Source of the DNA: an uncultured Pseudomonadota bacterium
GTDB taxonomy: Bacteria; Pseudomonadota; Gammaproteobacteria; Steroidobacterales; Steroidobacteraceae
Assembly: GCA_903890265.1 (NCBI GenBank)
Contig: CAITAM010000528.1
Span: 1-5,945, forward strand
Direction of reading: 5' to 3'
DNA length: 5,945 nucleotides
Within the stretch, counting starts at the first letter, position 1, and every line of letters starts with the position of its first letter. Shown one piece after another: positions 5,874 through 5,945 of this stretch. The notes beneath the pieces are model-generated. The model saw only the letters and a list, made by a program, of their open reading frames with translations. It made no database searches and had not been told where the DNA came from. The translations under genes and the position numbers were made by a program.

Positions 5874-5945
5874 ATGATTTTCGGTCGGCAGATCGAGTTC
5901 GGCGGCTCAGGATCGGTCGAATTCGACCGATCTTCGTGCTGTTCC
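5874..5945 (+). CDS. Possible start of a further gene, 3' partial
   Basis: An ATG at 5874 opens a frame that runs 24 codons to the window edge (MIFGRQIEFGGSGSVEFDRS...). A GGA core (5862-5864) lies nine bases before it. I do not recognise the peptide. It contains the 22-bp palindrome, which would be odd inside a coding region. It may equally be non-coding DNA. Confidence 0.2.
   Translation, partial: MIFGRQIEFGGSGSVEFDRSSCCS
5911..5932. repeat. Perfect 22-bp palindrome GATCGGTCGAA/TTCGACCGATC
   Basis: The two 11-base halves are exact inverted copies with no spacer. As RNA they would form a nine-bp stem with an AATT loop, followed by TTCGTGCTGTT, only slightly T-rich. It lies 98 bases after the dehydrogenase stop. 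It may be a dimeric-regulator operator for the next gene or a weak terminator for the dehydrogenase gene. Confidence 0.55.

Overview
This GC-rich window carries four recognisable protein genes and no RNA gene, mobile element or CRISPR array that I can support. Two of the proteins, the YghU-type and YgfF-type enzymes, align closely over nearly their whole length with E. coli proteins as I remember them. The window therefore most likely comes from a high-GC proteobacterial chromosome, plausibly gammaproteobacterial. This is inference; no rRNA or other phylogenetic marker is present except the EF-G, which is itself atypical.

Layout: (1) 3-1346 (+) is an AtoE/TIGR00366 short-chain fatty acid transporter that has lost its N-terminus to the window edge. 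(2) 1347-1719 is a 373-base gap with an AT-rich island, a perfect 17-bp dyad and candidate promoters. It leads into (3) a complete translation elongation factor G at 1720-3864 (+), which stands alone without rpsL, rpsG or tuf next to it and has a divergent switch I. (4) 3865-4019 is a convergent intergenic region with a 14-bp perfect hairpin and a second 8-bp hairpin. (5) 4020-4889 (-) encodes a YghU-like nu-class glutathione S-transferase / disulfide-bond oxidoreductase. (6) 4890-5066 is a divergent promoter region with a small symmetric element giving -10-like hexamers on both strands. (7) 5067-5813 (+) encodes a YgfF-like short-chain dehydrogenase/reductase. (8) 5814-5945 holds a perfect 22-bp palindrome and possibly the first codons of another gene running off the window.

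The genes do not form one pathway. The transporter and EF-G are co-oriented but separated by a long gap with its own promoter-like signals, so EF-G is probably its own unit. The glutathione enzyme and the dehydrogenase are divergent and may share a control region. The most unusual item is the EF-G: switch I is about five residues longer than in E. coli EF-G, the proteobacterial insert before the G3 motif is missing, and it lies outside a str operon. This suggests a second or transferred EF-G rather than the housekeeping copy. I found no convincing new multi-gene system; the remaining leads are cis-elements and this atypical GTPase.
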